The notes below the pieces were generated by a model that had not been told where the DNA came from, ran no database searches, and saw only the letters and a list, made by a program, of their open reading frames with translations. Source: Holophagaceae bacterium (lineage in GTDB: Bacteria; Acidobacteriota; Holophagae; Holophagales; Holophagaceae). Taken from it: a stretch of DNA of 34,141 nucleotides. Positions 16,473 to 24,423 of this stretch are shown piece after piece. Location: assembly GCA_009783055.1 (NCBI GenBank), contig WRHW01000022.1, positions 1 to 34,141 on the forward strand, written 5' to 3'. The translations under genes and the position numbers were made by a program. The first letter of the stretch is position 1. The number at the start of each line of letters is the position of its first letter.

Positions 16473-17816
16473 TCAATTTGGTAATTGAGAATTAGAACGT
16501 TGATAATCGAAAATTGCAGACCATACTCCTAGCTCAGCCCTTCTCAGCTGGCTTTGAAGTTGATGGGCTGTGCGTTCTGCCTGAAGCAGATCAAGGCTTG
16601 TAATCAGTCCCTGCTCATAAGATTCTTTGCTGACCCTCAGAGCTTCTTGCCCGGTATCATGTGCCTTTTTTGCGGCTTCCAAAAAAGCCCTAGCCTTATT
16701 TAGTTCACGCTCAGAACTTTGTAGCTCAACTGCAAAGTTGCGCTCTTGGTTTGAACGAATATGGCGAATTTGTTCGAGTTGGGCAAAATTTTGCGCTCGT
16801 TTTCCGCTCATGCGCAACCCATCAAATATCGGCCAGCGCATTGATATGGTAAATCGCCAAGGATCGTAAGGCTCTTTGAATAAATTTTCTGTTTTTGCGG
16901 CCTGATAACCATATTGTGCACTTATATCAATCTTGGGCAGGAGATCAGACTTGATGATTTTATCATTGGCCTTAAGCATGTCTTCCTGAATTTTTAGTTG
17001 GGTTATTTCGCTTCGCTCCTCACCTGCAATCGCTCTACCCATTGCTGGAGGTTGCCCCATGTCGGCCAGTTCTATGTCTGTCTTTGGGTCTAAACCCAAC
17101 ATCCCATTGAGAACCTCCTTTGCCCTTTTTAGGTTGGCTTCCGCTTGCAGGGCATCTGGCATCACTGCATAGAGTTCGCTCTCGGCCCGAAGGCGATCAA
17201 GTTCTGTTGCACTCTGCACCTCAAGTTTGGCATTCACATCGTTCAAAAATTGTTCTGCGGCCACCATTCGGGACTGAATTACTTCAGTCTCTGCCTTGGC
17301 AGACAGCACAGCCAAATATGCTTTTGCAACGCCATGTAATACGTTGAGTTCGGATGTTCTATAGGCTGACTCAGACTCATTTGCACCCATTTTTGCAATG
17401 TCAATAGCTGTGCTGATTTTTCCAAATTGGTATAGAGGCTGGTTGACACCAATGTTGGTCGTGTAATAGCTCCTTGGCGCGGTCAAGGCACTCGTGTCAA
17501 TAGGAAGGAAGGATGATTCGCTGGTAAGGCTTTCTCCAAAACTACTGTTTAGCATGGAGACGTCCTTGATCCGGCTAAAATCACCATTAATGGTAACTTG
17601 AGGATATGCGTCTGCTCTTATCGTTTTTATTAGACCCTTACGTTCGTCGACTACAGCTTTTGCCGCTTTTAATAATGGATTTTCCATACTTGCTCTGGAA
17701 AGTGCACCCAAAAAATCCAACTTTACTTGGTCGTTACTGCTTGCATGGCTACGGTCATAGGTAGCATTCAGGCCCTCCTGATAGTCAATAACCGCCGGCG
17801 GAAAAAATATGAGCAT
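16473..17816 (-). CDS. TolC-family outer-membrane efflux protein, odd N-terminus
   Basis: The outer-membrane channel of the pump (447 aa). It has two OEP repeats: FLGALSRASMENPLLKAAKAVVDERKG near residues 35-60, and the second starting near TQLKIQEDMLKANDK. It has the long coiled helices of the tunnel and the hallmark SYEQGLITSLDLLQAERTAHQLQ near residues 395-418. ATG 17816 is preceded by GGAG at 8 nt and lies 3 bp after the TetR stop, so initiation there is credible. However, the first 30 residues (MLIFFPPAVIDYQEG) are not a Sec signal peptide. An AGGAGG (17774-17779) before another ATG (17767) in a different frame suggests that a frameshift or sequence error has scrambled the signal peptide. 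Confidence 0.85.
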   Translation of the reverse strand: MLIFFPPAVIDYQEGLNATYDRSHASSNDQVKLDFLGALSRASMENPLLKAAKAVVDERKGLIKTIRADAYPQVTINGDFSRIKDVSMLNSSFGESLTSESSFLPIDTSALTAPRSYYTTNIGVNQPLYQFGKISTAIDIAKMGANESESAYRTSELNVLHGVAKAYLAVLSAKAETEVIQSRMVAAEQFLNDVNAKLEVQSATELDRLRAESELYAVMPDALQAEANLKRAKEVLNGMLGLDPKTDIELADMGQPPAMGRAIAGEERSEITQLKIQEDMLKANDKIIKSDLLPKIDISAQYGYQAAKTENLFKEPYDPWRFTISMRWPIFDGLRMSGKRAQNFAQLEQIRHIRSNQERNFAVELQSSERELNKARAFLEAAKKAHDTGQEALRVSKESYEQGLITSLDLLQAERTAHQLQSQLRRAELGVWSAIFDYQRSNSQLPN

Positions 17817-17819
17817 GTT

Positions 17820-18515
17820 TTAGGCTCCTTCATTAAAAAAAACATCGGGGATTCCAAGCCCCCTCATGCTGAAGTCTGTAAAGTATTGAGAAAGTTTTTT
17901 CAAATCATCCTTGGTAAAAGCTCCACCTCGCAACGTTTGGATGAAGTTGAAACTTCGGTAGAAAAAAAATATTGGCCCTTGAATACTTGCTACCACGGCT
18001 TCTAATTCAAGCCCTGAAATGTCTGGCCTGAGTATGCTCGCACAGGCCATTATGTGATCAGCGGTTTTGCGGACTTGTTCCAAAAAAAGGTCGACCAATC
18101 CGGTCCTCGGATCTGCCATTTCCTGACTCCAAAGTTTGTGCGCCGCTTTTTGGAGTAGTTCGCTCATCTGATATTTTTTGTGGCCACTGGCTATCAGTTG
18201 GTCAAATAGCCCATTAATAAATGTATTCAACCCCAAAAGCGCAACAGCTTTTGCGTTAGGAGCATTCTTGTCCGGAACGCTTGGTATGTTTTGAATCCAT
18301 TGGAAAAAGTCTACGGCAAACCATTTCAGCGAAGCTTCATATAGCCCCTCTTTGCTACCGAAATGGTAGGCAATCAACGCAGGATTTGCCTTTGCTTTTC
18401 GGGCAATTTCACGCACCCCAACTCCATCAAAACCCTTGTCGGCAAAGGCCAGTAGGGCCGCTTCCATCAAGCGTTGGCGTGTGTCCTGATTTGGTTCTTG
18501 TGATTGAGTAACCAT
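17820..18515 (-). CDS. TetR-family repressor, CecR/YbiH-like, of the pump operon
   Basis: DNA-binding one-component regulator (231 aa from ATG 18515). The TetR helix-turn-helix is at about residues 14-60: TRQRLMEAALLAFADKGFDG, then VREIARKAKANPALIAYHFGSKEGLY. The C-terminal domain resembles the CecR (DUF1956) group (DPRTGLVDLFLEQ). Longer frames to 18575 read through the operator and are unlikely to be translated; the ribosome binding site at 18515 is weak. It is the first gene of the tolC-adaptor-RND operon. Two 20-bp palindromes at its own promoter argue for autorepression released by a pump substrate. Confidence 0.92.
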   Translation of the reverse strand: MVTQSQEPNQDTRQRLMEAALLAFADKGFDGVGVREIARKAKANPALIAYHFGSKEGLYEASLKWFAVDFFQWIQNIPSVPDKNAPNAKAVALLGLNTFINGLFDQLIASGHKKYQMSELLQKAAHKLWSQEMADPRTGLVDLFLEQVRKTADHIMACASILRPDISGLELEAVVASIQGPIFFFYRSFNFIQTLRGGAFTKDDLKKLSQYFTDFSMRGLGIPDVFFNEGA

Positions 18516-18533
18516 AAAGCAATTTCGCAAAAA

Positions 18534-18553
18534 TTGATCAAACGATTGATCAA
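18534..18553. promoter_or_regulatory. TetR-type operator O1
   Basis: TTGATCAA-ACGA-TTGATCAA is a 20-bp inverted repeat with 8-bp arms and a 4-bp centre. It lies downstream of the -10 element, over the expected transcription start and leader, and shares spacing and core with O2 (34 bp centre to centre). Confidence 0.8.
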
Positions 18554-18564
18554 TACAAACCATT

Positions 18565-18592
18565 ATTTTAATCAATCGTTTGATTAAGTCAA
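18565..18592 (-). promoter_or_regulatory. sigma-70 promoter of the tetR-tolC-adaptor-RND operon
   Basis: On the minus strand TTGACT (18592-18587) and TAAAAT (18570-18565) are separated by 16 bp, close to the sigma-70 consensus. It lies about 50 bp before the TetR ATG and overlaps operator O2. Confidence 0.75.
18568..18587. promoter_or_regulatory. TetR-type operator O2, between -35 and -10
   Basis: TTAATCAA-TCGT-TTGATTAA is a 20-bp inverted repeat with 8-bp arms, matching O1 in form. On the minus strand it fills the spacer between the -35 and -10 elements, so bound repressor would block RNA polymerase. Confidence 0.8.
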
Positions 18593-18604
18593 GCGTTTTT
18601 TATT

Positions 18605-21019
18605 TCATCTAAACAACCAACTTATCTTTAGCTGAACCACGTCATCGCTCGGAAGATGCTTTAGGATAGATAAATCGTTCCAGGGGCTAAGGCTTGCATT
18701 TTGATTAATAAGTTGGTTTGTCGAAGCTCCGTGTGTATAGACTAGGTAGGCTGTGGAACCTGGCCTAAATTCCCACCTACTAATCAGGTTCAGCGTCCAG
18801 TTTCTTGCACTGTCGGCTCTATAGGTGGGATTTGTCCAATCCGCCAAGGTGTCATCATCAACATATTGTTTGAAATCTCTGTAATTCCACGCACCTGCCA
18901 ACCATTGGCTGAAAAACTGGATGGTTAGGTTTGGATCAATAGCATAGGAAATTCTAAGCGTTTGGTTAAATTGACTCAATCGACGAAGCCCAGTTATTGG
19001 CGTACCTTGCAATGTCTCCATGTAACGCCTTCCGCCTTCGGATTTCGTATAGCCAGTACCAAACTGAATTTCAAATGCTGAATGTGGCTTGATGGTTTGA
19101 TTCAAATTTATGTCGTCATTTGGTCCGCCTTCATACCATGCCCTGGCAAGTGAAAGGCTTAGATAATATGGCTTATTCATTGATGTATCTGCATATACAG
19201 TCAAGTATGGACTGTCTACTGTCTTTAGGTATTTTTTGGTAGGCTCTCTGAAAGTTCTAAGCTCGCGGTCGTCATAGGCTGAAAAATTAACACCGCCTTC
19301 AGACCTCAAGTACCAAAAATTCATAAAATTTGCCATAAAACCGGTCGACATAGAGTTTCCAGTGATTTTTCCAGCCTGATCTCTGGAGACGGAGAGTCCA
19401 AAACTGGGAGAGTAGTTTCGGATCACCCACCAGCGATGATCCTGATGCTTAGAGATCGAAAGCGAAATTCGTTGCTCATCTGCTCGGCTCAGATAACCAA
19501 CGTCGTTGGGGTCAAAGCTCTTGCCAGCATTTACAGCAGTTAGGCCGATACTCAACCCATTATTCCAGCGTTGATCTGCTACTAGGTATGCCCGCCATCC
19601 ATCCTCTGAATCCCGATGACGATACCCCGCATCTGTTCTGGCGATGGATGCCTGGATGGTATTGCTACGATCCGGGCTCTTGTAAATCCCATCCAGAGCA
19701 TACGTCTGAGCTTCGCGCCCAGTATTCTTTGCCTGACGCATGTAGGAAGCAAATCCGCCGATGTAGCTTCCTCTCTTGTCCAATAATTGCTGAACCCTCA
19801 AAACGCCAAAATTTGTCATGGGATATATTTCCCTCTCAAACTTACTGCCTTCAGCATCAAGTAGGTCAGCCCTAGCAGGTTCAACAGAAGCTCCCAGCAC
19901 TCCAATATTTAGACCCATCGGTAATTTGGCTGTATATTTTGCCGCTAGGCCGATGTCTGTTGCTCTTGGGGCATCTAACAGTATTTCGTTAGTATCCGGT
20001 GAAGGTACATAAATGCCAGTACCAATTCGCCGGCTGTAAACCAGGTCCTGACCAATGACCCTAAAAATGTCCATCCCTTCAATAAAAAAAGGACGTTTTT
20101 CTGTAAAGAATGTTTCAGTAGTACCCAAGTTTATCACTGCCTGATCCACCTCCACCTGTCCGAAATCAGGCCAAATAGTCAAGTCGAGCTGTGAAGTTGT
20201 TGTCACCCCAATGTGGGCATCAAGCCCTATTCGATTATTCCACTTACGGTCATCATAACGTTCCTCAGCTGTTTCAAATTTACGCTGAGCACTTAAATAG
20301 GGTATCCATTCCCGCCTTAGGTGTGGCTCTAACCCTTCTATGCCAACCAACAATGGAAATCGGCTGACGAATGCTGACTGCCCACGTGGAACCCACTCCC
20401 ACCTAGTGTATTCACGAATCGCACCTTGATCTTCGCGATAAAAATTGATGCCCCAAGTCTGCGCCCCACCACCTGGGCGAATCCGTAACAACGTGAGGGG
20501 TATTTTTATTTCTGCAGTCCATCCATCTTCATCTATAGAAACCGCGCTTTCCCATACTCCGTCCCAACTTGTATCAGTCGATGTATCGTTGTACTTCATT
20601 TCGTCCCGTTGAACGCCTCCGGCATTTACAAAAAAACCAAAGGCAGTACTTCGGTCTAACAAACTATCAATATGCACCCCAAACCAGTCGCTAGAGCTTG
20701 CCTGATCCCTTCTGTGTATGCGCTTTATTATATTGGCCTTCCCAGGGGTGTGGTGCATTCTCGCACCAACATATATATTTCTATCGTCGTACAAAACTTT
20801 GACTTCAGTTTGTAGGGTAGCTGGTCGCCCAAGGTCTGGCCAATCTTGAACAAAACCTGTAGCCACCGGCAGATTCTGCCAATCAGGTTCATCCAGCTTA
20901 CCATCCACCTTGATGGTGCCAGTTAGTCGCCTCGTCCGCAGTTCTTTTCCGGTATCATCGGCAGATACAACCCCAAAACAAAAACTACATGCCAAAAACA
21001 ATCTGGCAACAAACTTCAT
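18605..21019 (-). CDS. DUF5916 outer-membrane protein with CBM9-like N-terminal domain
   Basis: The 804-residue exported protein has an N-terminal signal peptide (MKFVARLFLACSFCFGVVSA). A CBM9-like beta-sandwich of the endo-xylanase family follows (about residues 30-210: GTIKVDGKLDEPDWQNL, VLYDDRNIYVGARM), then the DUF5916 region (PDFGQVEVDQAVINLGTTETFFTEKRPFFIEGMDIF is the typical signature, near 290-325). The rest has alternating aromatic/polar beta-strands and ends LKISWLFR, like an outer-membrane barrel. I start at ATG 21019, with GGAG 6 nt before; the extra upstream Met codons lack one. Function is unknown in this family; carbohydrate or polymer handling at the surface is only suggested by the CBM fold. 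Confidence 0.88.
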   Translation of the reverse strand: MKFVARLFLACSFCFGVVSADDTGKELRTRRLTGTIKVDGKLDEPDWQNLPVATGFVQDWPDLGRPATLQTEVKVLYDDRNIYVGARMHHTPGKANIIKRIHRRDQASSSDWFGVHIDSLLDRSTAFGFFVNAGGVQRDEMKYNDTSTDTSWDGVWESAVSIDEDGWTAEIKIPLTLLRIRPGGGAQTWGINFYREDQGAIREYTRWEWVPRGQSAFVSRFPLLVGIEGLEPHLRREWIPYLSAQRKFETAEERYDDRKWNNRIGLDAHIGVTTTSQLDLTIWPDFGQVEVDQAVINLGTTETFFTEKRPFFIEGMDIFRVIGQDLVYSRRIGTGIYVPSPDTNEILLDAPRATDIGLAAKYTAKLPMGLNIGVLGASVEPARADLLDAEGSKFEREIYPMTNFGVLRVQQLLDKRGSYIGGFASYMRQAKNTGREAQTYALDGIYKSPDRSNTIQASIARTDAGYRHRDSEDGWRAYLVADQRWNNGLSIGLTAVNAGKSFDPNDVGYLSRADEQRISLSISKHQDHRWWVIRNYSPSFGLSVSRDQAGKITGNSMSTGFMANFMNFWYLRSEGGVNFSAYDDRELRTFREPTKKYLKTVDSPYLTVYADTSMNKPYYLSLSLARAWYEGGPNDDINLNQTIKPHSAFEIQFGTGYTKSEGGRRYMETLQGTPITGLRRLSQFNQTLRISYAIDPNLTIQFFSQWLAGAWNYRDFKQYVDDDTLADWTNPTYRADSARNWTLNLISRWEFRPGSTAYLVYTHGASTNQLINQNASLSPWNDLSILKHLPSDDVVQLKISWLFR

Positions 21020-21082
21020 AATCATCTCCACAAGCACCATCTAATAACGGTATCATAGAAGGTAGTAATTGATGGAGGGTCT

Positions 21083-21613
21083 ATGAGACGTACTTTTTTC
21101 TTCAGCCTAGCCACAATTTTGTTGATGTTCTCAAATGTAGCTTGTGCAAATACAGACGTAGATGGAGGTTATGTAATTGCCAAGGGGAAGCGATTCTTGG
21201 CCGAGGTTGCCCGCACTGCAAACGAGAGAGCACGAGGCTTGATGTATAGGCAACAGTTACAATCTGACCGCTGTATGTTTTTTGTCTACGACCAGGATGA
21301 CTATCACTCCATCTGGATGAAAAACTGTTTAATTTCTTTAGACGTAGCTTGGATTAATACAGATGGCACCGTAGTAGAAATTGCTGAAAACGTGCCCCCC
21401 TGTTCACCGCTACGGGGCGATGACTGCCCTTCTTTTGGAGGCACGGTTCTCAGTCGCCATTTCATAGAATTTCAGGCTGGCACGTTTAAGCGTCTGGGAC
21501 TAAAAGTTGGAGATAAAGTAGGTTGGGATTTGAAGTTCTCCAACGGCAAATCATCCAAGGGTGGGCTACCCATAGCCAATAAAACCCAACCGACACCTGC
21601 AAGGGCGAAGTAG
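21083..21613 (+). CDS. DUF192-family exported protein
   Basis: At 176 aa it has the usual size plus a C-terminal tail. The N-terminus is a signal peptide (MRRTFFFSLATILLMFSNVACA). DUF192 hallmarks are ARTANERARGLMYRQQL, then MFFVYDQDDYHSIWMKNCLISLDVAWI (about residues 67-95), a Cys-Pro pair PPCSPLRGDDCPSF and the terminal LGLKVGDKVGW. The biochemical role of DUF192 is unknown. The Gly/Lys/Ser-rich tail (about 155-176) looks disordered. GGAGGG precedes ATG 21083. It is transcribed divergently from the DUF5916 gene, with 63 bp between the starts. Confidence 0.9.
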   Translation: MRRTFFFSLATILLMFSNVACANTDVDGGYVIAKGKRFLAEVARTANERARGLMYRQQLQSDRCMFFVYDQDDYHSIWMKNCLISLDVAWINTDGTVVEIAENVPPCSPLRGDDCPSFGGTVLSRHFIEFQAGTFKRLGLKVGDKVGWDLKFSNGKSSKGGLPIANKTQPTPARAK

Positions 21614-21711
21614 CAACTACGTTTGCACCAGGTTGCACCCAATCAGGTACAGCCAGACATTAGTCAGAACGTGCCAATCACAGAACTAGCAATATTCTGT
21701 GGTCAGTGTGT

Positions 21712-21894
21712 TTATACACTGGCGTTAATGTTTTGCCCAACTCCAGCTACTTGCTCAACCAATTGCATTACCAATTGTCCCTCGGCCTGCATCGTATCAA
21801 TAGCACGTCGAGTAGCTAACATCGAAAACTCAATCCCAGTTTGGGCATTTTTGGCGGCCAAAACAGCTTGAGGTGAAATACTGGATAAATCCAT
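21712..21894 (-). CDS. YjfB-family putative motility protein (60 aa)
   Basis: This small protein matches the YjfB_motility family pattern: MDLSSISPQAVLAAKNAQTG, a central helix with SMLATRRAIDTMQAEGQLVMQLVE, and the end GVGQNINASV (family end GQNIDIxV). It has no signal peptide or membrane segment. Members are linked to motility by occurrence, but the mechanism is unknown. AGGGAG precedes the ATG at a good distance. It lies divergent from the chemoreceptor gene, which supports a motility context. A CCGATAA on the minus strand at 21919-21913 resembles a sigma-28 -10 element, though no matching -35 is evident. Confidence 0.8.
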   Translation of the reverse strand: MDLSSISPQAVLAAKNAQTGIEFSMLATRRAIDTMQAEGQLVMQLVEQVAGVGQNINASV

Positions 21895-21925
21895 ACAGAC
21901 TCCCTACGTACCTTATCGGACATTG

Positions 21926-21954
21926 TTGGTTTTTCATGAACACAAAAAAACCAA
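21926..21954. other. hairpin upstream of the YjfB-like gene
   Basis: TTGGTTTTT (21926-21934) and AAAAACCAA (21946-21954) form a perfect 9-bp stem with an 11-nt loop, next to the dispersed hairpin repeat at 21963. It could be a terminator or part of the same palindromic neighbourhood. Confidence 0.4.
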
Positions 21955-21962
21955 ATTTGATG

Positions 21963-21998
21963 AGCCTCTTGCAAAACAATGTTTTTGCAAGACACCGA
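21963..21998 (+). repeat. dispersed hairpin repeat, copy 1
   Basis: AGCCTCTTGCAAAAC, a 3-nt loop region, then GTTTTTGCAAGACACCGA. The arms CTTGCAAAA/TTTTGCAAG pair. The same element, with the loop changed, is at 29016-29052. The outer sequence resembles terminal repeats of some insertion sequences, from memory only. Confidence 0.75.
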
Positions 21999-22291
21999 TC
22001 GCAATAAAGTGTGGGGAATGCGAGTGGATGACCGCGAAATCTCGTAACAATAAGATTAAGAAATCAAACTTACTATCATTAATTTTGTAGTTGCAGTCAA
22101 TTACAGTTCATTTATTCATTTTCACATTTGACATCAGCATATCGAAATTTGAAAATTCAAAACTATCATTTTTTTGCAGATTTTGTTAATTTATTTTAAT
22201 TATTAATTAAAATTTATTATTCATAATTTATTTTAATATCATTATATTTCATCATTTAACATCTATGAATAAAGATTTTTCAATTTTCATG

Positions 22292-22320
22292 TTGACAACA
22301 ATTTCCTTAATTGTTAAAAT
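22292..22320 (+). promoter_or_regulatory. sigma-70 promoter of the chemoreceptor gene
   Basis: TTGACA (22292-22297), a 17-bp spacer, and TAAAAT (22315-22320): near consensus. The spacer contains an inverted repeat, AACAATT (22297-22303) and AATTGTT (22309-22315), which could be an operator. Confidence 0.7.
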
Positions 22321-22332
22321 TAATCAGTTTAG

Positions 22333-22367
22333 AATTTTTGAATATTTTATTCAAAAATTTGAGTTTT
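22333..22367 (+). promoter_or_regulatory. leader hairpin plus T-run, possible attenuator
   Basis: AATTTTTGAAT (22333-22343) and ATTCAAAAATT (22349-22359) form a perfect 11-bp AT-rich stem. A run of seven T follows at about 22363-22369. It lies between the promoter and ATG 22399, so it would be in the 5' leader. The stem is too weak in G-C for a standard terminator. Confidence 0.35.
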
Positions 22368-22398
22368 TTTACCAATAACCACATCAGGAGGAAGACTT

Positions 22399-23991
22399 AT
22401 GAACTGGTACCTAAATCTTAAAATGAAAACAAAGTTTATGGTAGGTTTTGCAATAACAGCATTTCTAACCTTCATTGTAGGAATCGTTGGAATTATTGAA
22501 ATTCGAAGTATGAAAGGTTCGGATGATTTGCTATTTACAGAATCACAAGCCCTTGACGTAGCTGGAATGATGGGAGAAGGCTTTGCCGATTTGAGGTCGA
22601 CGGTCAGGGATATGATGTTGGAAACGGATAGCGATAAGCTAAGGCGCTTCAAGGAAGCGTACGATAATCAACATTTACGCTTATCAGAAAATGGAAAAAG
22701 AATGATGGAGTTCTCAAAAGGAGTGCCAGAAGAGGAAATGGTCGTAAACAAGACGCTAAAAGCTATGGATGAATATTTTTTGTACGTTGAAAGTAACGTA
22801 GCCCACGCAATGGCAAACAGAACGGCTGAGGCGATAGAGGTATGGAGAGATCCTACACTAGTGACAGCCAGAGATGCGTTTGACAAAGCTCTGGATGAAA
22901 TGAAGGAAACTATAAGAAATATTGTACGAAAGCAAATTGAAGCAAATCATACAATTGCTCAGCGATCAACAGTAATATTAACAATATTTATCGCCATTGT
23001 TGTATTTGCTTCGGTTGTATTAGGAACCCTAATTTCCAATATGATAGTAAACAACTTGAAAAAATTGGCAATAGATATTGATCAAGTAGCAAACGGCAAT
23101 CTAACTGTCCAATCCAAAGCACAATACATGGATGAATTAGGTGCAATTGCTGACTCTGTTGGATATATGGTCACTGGTCTAAAACAACTCGTTGGAGATG
23201 TAAGTCGAGGAGTAGACGGCGTTGCCAGTGGCTCGACCCAGCTTTCTGCATCGGCAGAAGAAATGTCATCTACGACTGAAGAAATTGCACGGAGCGCAGA
23301 TCAACAGAGGAATGGTGCAGAGAGGATGGCAACGGCAATGGCAGAGCTATCAGCTTCTATTGACGAGGTTAGCCATGGGGCAAAAAGTTCGCTTTCTCAG
23401 CTTGAAGTAGCACTTGAGGCAACTCACCAAGGAAACGCCGCTGGGGAAGCCACAAGGGATGCAATGGAAGATATCACTCAAACGACAGGTAGGATAGCTC
23501 AGGCCATTGGAGTAATTCAAGAGATAGCCAACCAAACCAACTTGCTCTCCCTCAATGCGGCAATCGAGGCCGCAAAAGCAGGCGAACAAGGTAAAGGCTT
23601 TGCAGTTGTAGCCGAAGAGGTTAGAAAACTAGCAGAGCGAAGCGGTTCATCGGCAAAAGAAATTGCCCAGTATAATATTGAGGCCAGAAATTCTGTTAAA
23701 CGAGGTGGAGAAATGGTTGCCAGTACGGTAGAACTACTCGCGAAAATCAGGGCAAGCCTCGACCAATTTGCCATTCAGACTAGAGAGTCTGTAGCCTCCA
23801 CTGAAGAGCAATCGAAAGCAGGTAGCGAGGTAGCAAAACAGGTGGAAAACAGCGTCAGCGAATCTGTCACTGTGGCATCGGCCACATCGCAGATGACAGC
23901 AACTACCGGCGAAATAGCACGCACCGCTACTGAGTTAGCCGGCCTTGCCAGTGGCCTACAATCCCAGATTCGCAAATTCAAACTTGTTTAA
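22399..23991 (+). CDS. methyl-accepting chemotaxis protein (4HB sensor)
   Basis: Transmembrane chemoreceptor (530 aa) that signals to CheA/CheW. TM1 is at about residues 13-33, followed by a periplasmic four-helix-bundle type sensor (about 35-190), TM2 at about 195-216, a HAMP domain at about 217-270 (ending near [21 protein letters not shown]), then methylation helices and the signalling hairpin. The hairpin tip matches the universal motif: [41 protein letters not shown] near residues 372-415. There is no C-terminal NWETF-type pentapeptide, so adaptation enzymes would dock differently. GGAGGA lies before ATG 22399. The sensed ligand cannot be told. Confidence 0.95.
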   Translation: MNWYLNLKMKTKFMVGFAITAFLTFIVGIVGIIEIRSMKGSDDLLFTESQALDVAGMMGEGFADLRSTVRDMMLETDSDKLRRFKEAYDNQHLRLSENGKRMMEFSKGVPEEEMVVNKTLKAMDEYFLYVESNVAHAMANRTAEAIEVWRDPTLVTARDAFDKALDEMKETIRNIVRKQIEANHTIAQRSTVILTIFIAIVVFASVVLGTLISNMIVNNLKKLAIDIDQVANGNLTVQSKAQYMDELGAIADSVGYMVTGLKQLVGDVSRGVDGVASGSTQLSASAEEMSSTTEEIARSADQQRNGAERMATAMAELSASIDEVSHGAKSSLSQLEVALEATHQGNAAGEATRDAMEDITQTTGRIAQAIGVIQEIANQTNLLSLNAAIEAAKAGEQGKGFAVVAEEVRKLAERSGSSAKEIAQYNIEARNSVKRGGEMVASTVELLAKIRASLDQFAIQTRESVASTEEQSKAGSEVAKQVENSVSESVTVASATSQMTATTGEIARTATELAGLASGLQSQIRKFKLV

Positions 23992-24008
23992 TTTCACCGA
24001 ATGTATTG

Positions 24009-24383
24009 CTACACTTCAGCGATTAGCTCTATTTCAATCATTGCATTCCTAGGCAAAGCCGCTACCTGAACAGTGCTTCTGGCCGGCTTTGCGCCTTTGA
24101 GATGTTGTTCATAGACCGAATTAAAGGTAGCAAAATCTCCTAAATTTGTCATAAATACGGTAGTCTTAACAACTTTTTCCCAAGACGACCCAGCTTCCGA
24201 CAAAAGTGCATCTAAATTTTTTAGCACCTGGCTTGTCTGTTCTTCTATTCCTCCTCCAACAATCTCCATTGTGTGAGGATTTAGGGGAATTTGACCTGCG
24301 GTATATAGCAAATTGCCAACAACTTTCCCTTGGCTGTATGGGCCTATCGCGGCTGGTGCTGACTGGGTTTGGATTGTTTTCAT
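24009..24383 (-). CDS. ridA: RidA-family enamine/imine deaminase
   Basis: Hydrolyses reactive 2-aminoacrylate-type enamines released by PLP enzymes such as threonine dehydratase. The length, 124 aa, is typical. The conserved start is APAAIGPYSQGKVVGN with YTAGQIPLNP (residues 10-36), then TTVFMTNLGDF near 74-84, and the signature KPARSTVQVAALPRNAMIEIE near 99-119. The substrate-binding Arg102 and the terminal Glu pair are present. GGAGG lies 4 nt before the ATG at 24383. It is convergent with the chemoreceptor gene (17 bp apart) and upstream of nothing obviously related. Confidence 0.95.
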   Translation of the reverse strand: MKTIQTQSAPAAIGPYSQGKVVGNLLYTAGQIPLNPHTMEIVGGGIEEQTSQVLKNLDALLSEAGSSWEKVVKTTVFMTNLGDFATFNSVYEQHLKGAKPARSTVQVAALPRNAMIEIELIAEV

Positions 24384-24423
24384 AATACCTCCTATAGGGG
24401 AATGGATTGAAATAACATATTGT

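Larger units (their letters stand above)
21999..22398. other. long AT-rich intergenic region before the chemoreceptor
   Basis: No open reading frame of note. From about 22070 the sequence is extremely AT-rich, with several AT-only inverted repeats, for example ATTTTAATT/AATTAAAAT at 22193-22213. It holds a good sigma-70 promoter and a leader hairpin (listed separately). The rest shows nothing I can name; it may bind nucleoid proteins. Confidence 0.6.
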
